Of a stretch of DNA of 7,233 nt, positions 6,144-7,233 are shown piece by piece. The position numbers were made by a program, and so were the translations under genes. This stretch comes from Dehalococcoidia bacterium. GTDB taxonomy: Bacteria; Chloroflexota; Dehalococcoidia; Tepidiformales; Tepidiformaceae. The DNA lies in contig SLAK01000242.1 of assembly GCA_007126855.1 (NCBI GenBank), positions 1-7,233 on the forward strand, read 5' to 3'. The notes beneath the pieces were generated by a model, which was not told the DNA's origin, searched no databases, and worked only from the letters and a program-made list of their open reading frames with translations. How positions within the stretch are numbered: the stretch's first letter is position 1; each line of letters begins with the position of its first letter.

Positions 6144-6201
6144 CCGGATGCCATCGCTGTCCCACACGCACTGAGCCGTCCGTGCCACGGCACACATGAA
6201 T

Positions 6202-6206
6202 GGAGG
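6202..6206 (+). promoter_or_regulatory. RBS that sets the secreted-protein start
   Basis: GGAGG is 8 bases before the ATG at 6215. The in-frame ATG at 6200 overlaps this sequence and has no RBS of its own. Confidence 0.7.
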
Positions 6207-6214
6207 AAAACACC

Positions 6215-6526
6215 ATGACCTGGAAACCACGACGCCTTATCCCGATTTTTGGGGCCGCCTTGCTCGCTGTCGCCGTGCTTGCGCCGGCCGCCGCCCACAA
6301 CCTCGAGGTCAGCCCGCCCGGCAATGGCAACGCCATAGGGGGCGAGGTCGGCGGGTCCGACATCCCAGGCGTTGGACAGGGGCTCATAGCAGGTGGACCG
6401 GGTGGCATCTTTACGCTCACACCTGCACATGGCAAGGGCCTGAACAACGCGTGTGAGGCGACTGACGCGAACCCCGTGGTCGACATTCGAGGTCCTGGCG
6501 GGTCGGGTTGCGCGCACGGCGAATAG
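6215..6526 (+). CDS. Small secreted glycine-rich two-cysteine protein, function unknown
   Basis: I do not recognise this family. The 103-residue product starts with a clear Sec signal peptide: basic KPRR (4-7), a hydrophobic core (8-23), then APAAA with a likely cut after A27. The mature part of about 76 residues is roughly one quarter glycine, with runs such as GGEVGGSD and GGPGG. It has exactly two cysteines, in NNACEA and GSGCAHGE near the C-terminus, which could form one disulfide outside the cytoplasm. Histidines occur at the mature N-terminus (HNLEV), in AHGKG and in CAHGE, so metal binding is possible but unproven. No lipobox, sortase signal or second membrane segment is seen. It lies 115 bases downstream of the cupin gene with its own strong RBS. 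A strong hairpin follows. Confidence 0.72.
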   Translation: MTWKPRRLIPIFGAALLAVAVLAPAAAHNLEVSPPGNGNAIGGEVGGSDIPGVGQGLIAGGPGGIFTLTPAHGKGLNNACEATDANPVVDIRGPGGSGCAHGE

Positions 6527-6543
6527 CGCTGGCCGCTCGCACC

Positions 6544-6570
6544 TGGAGCCCCGGCAGTGCCGGGGCTCCA
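6544..6570. terminator. Strong hairpin terminator between convergent genes
   Basis: TGGAGCCCCGGC (6544-6555) and GCCGGGGCTCCA (6559-6570) form a perfect 12-bp stem with a 3-base loop (AGT). It starts 17 bases after the secreted-protein stop. The following sequence, CTACATCTGTAATCTTGC, is only moderately T-rich, so a classic rho-independent terminator is not certain. It lies between convergent genes and could stop transcription from both sides. Confidence 0.65.
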
Positions 6571-6636
6571 CTACATCTGTAATCTTGCCTCGTCAGGGCT
6601 TGCCCATGCCGCACCGCAGTGGTCACGCCGGGATGG

Positions 6637-7233
<597 letters not shown>

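Overview
The window is a compact, high-GC bacterial segment. Coding density is high, gaps are short, and start codons include TTG and GTG. The gene content (a putative F420-dependent LLM-class oxidoreductase, an HSL-type esterase, an APH-like phosphotransferase, an FMN split-barrel/GAF/winged-helix regulator, a small cupin and MsrA) would suit a free-living Chloroflexota or Actinomycetota lineage, but no marker gene is present, so the taxonomy is a guess. I see no tRNA, rRNA, CRISPR array, insertion sequence or phage gene.

Layout. Positions 1-3 are the start codon of a leftward gene that lies outside the window, with its ribosome binding site at 8-16. The 1-218 gap carries a striking nested inverted repeat (57-130). 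A rightward block follows: a stand-alone response-regulator receiver (TTG start, 219-614), an LLM-class oxidoreductase (712-1728), an alpha/beta-hydrolase (1793-2731) and a phosphotransferase (2788-3660). The last three are separated by only 56-64 bases and probably form one transcription unit. A leftward pair meets this block 17 bases away. A small pyridoxamine-phosphate-oxidase-like (PNPOx-like) flavin-binding protein (5006-5449) overlaps, through ATGA, a 443-residue protein (3678-5009) that joins a PNPOx-like split barrel, a GAF domain and a winged-helix-like C-terminus. Divergent from that pair are a small cupin (5635-6099) and a tiny secreted glycine-rich protein (6215-6526), closed by a strong hairpin. 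The 5'-truncated msrA (leftward, 6637-7233) runs off the right edge.

How the genes may work together. The rightward block looks like a small-molecule modification or detoxification cassette: redox step, ester hydrolysis and phosphoryl transfer. The substrate cannot be deduced. The leftward pair looks like a sensor/regulator module. Its divergent control region holds three copies of an AGCACARG-type octamer, one overlapping a TATGAT -10-like box, so autoregulation and control of the divergent cupin gene are plausible. This module is the best candidate in the window for an incompletely described system. MsrA and the cupin are ordinary accessory functions.
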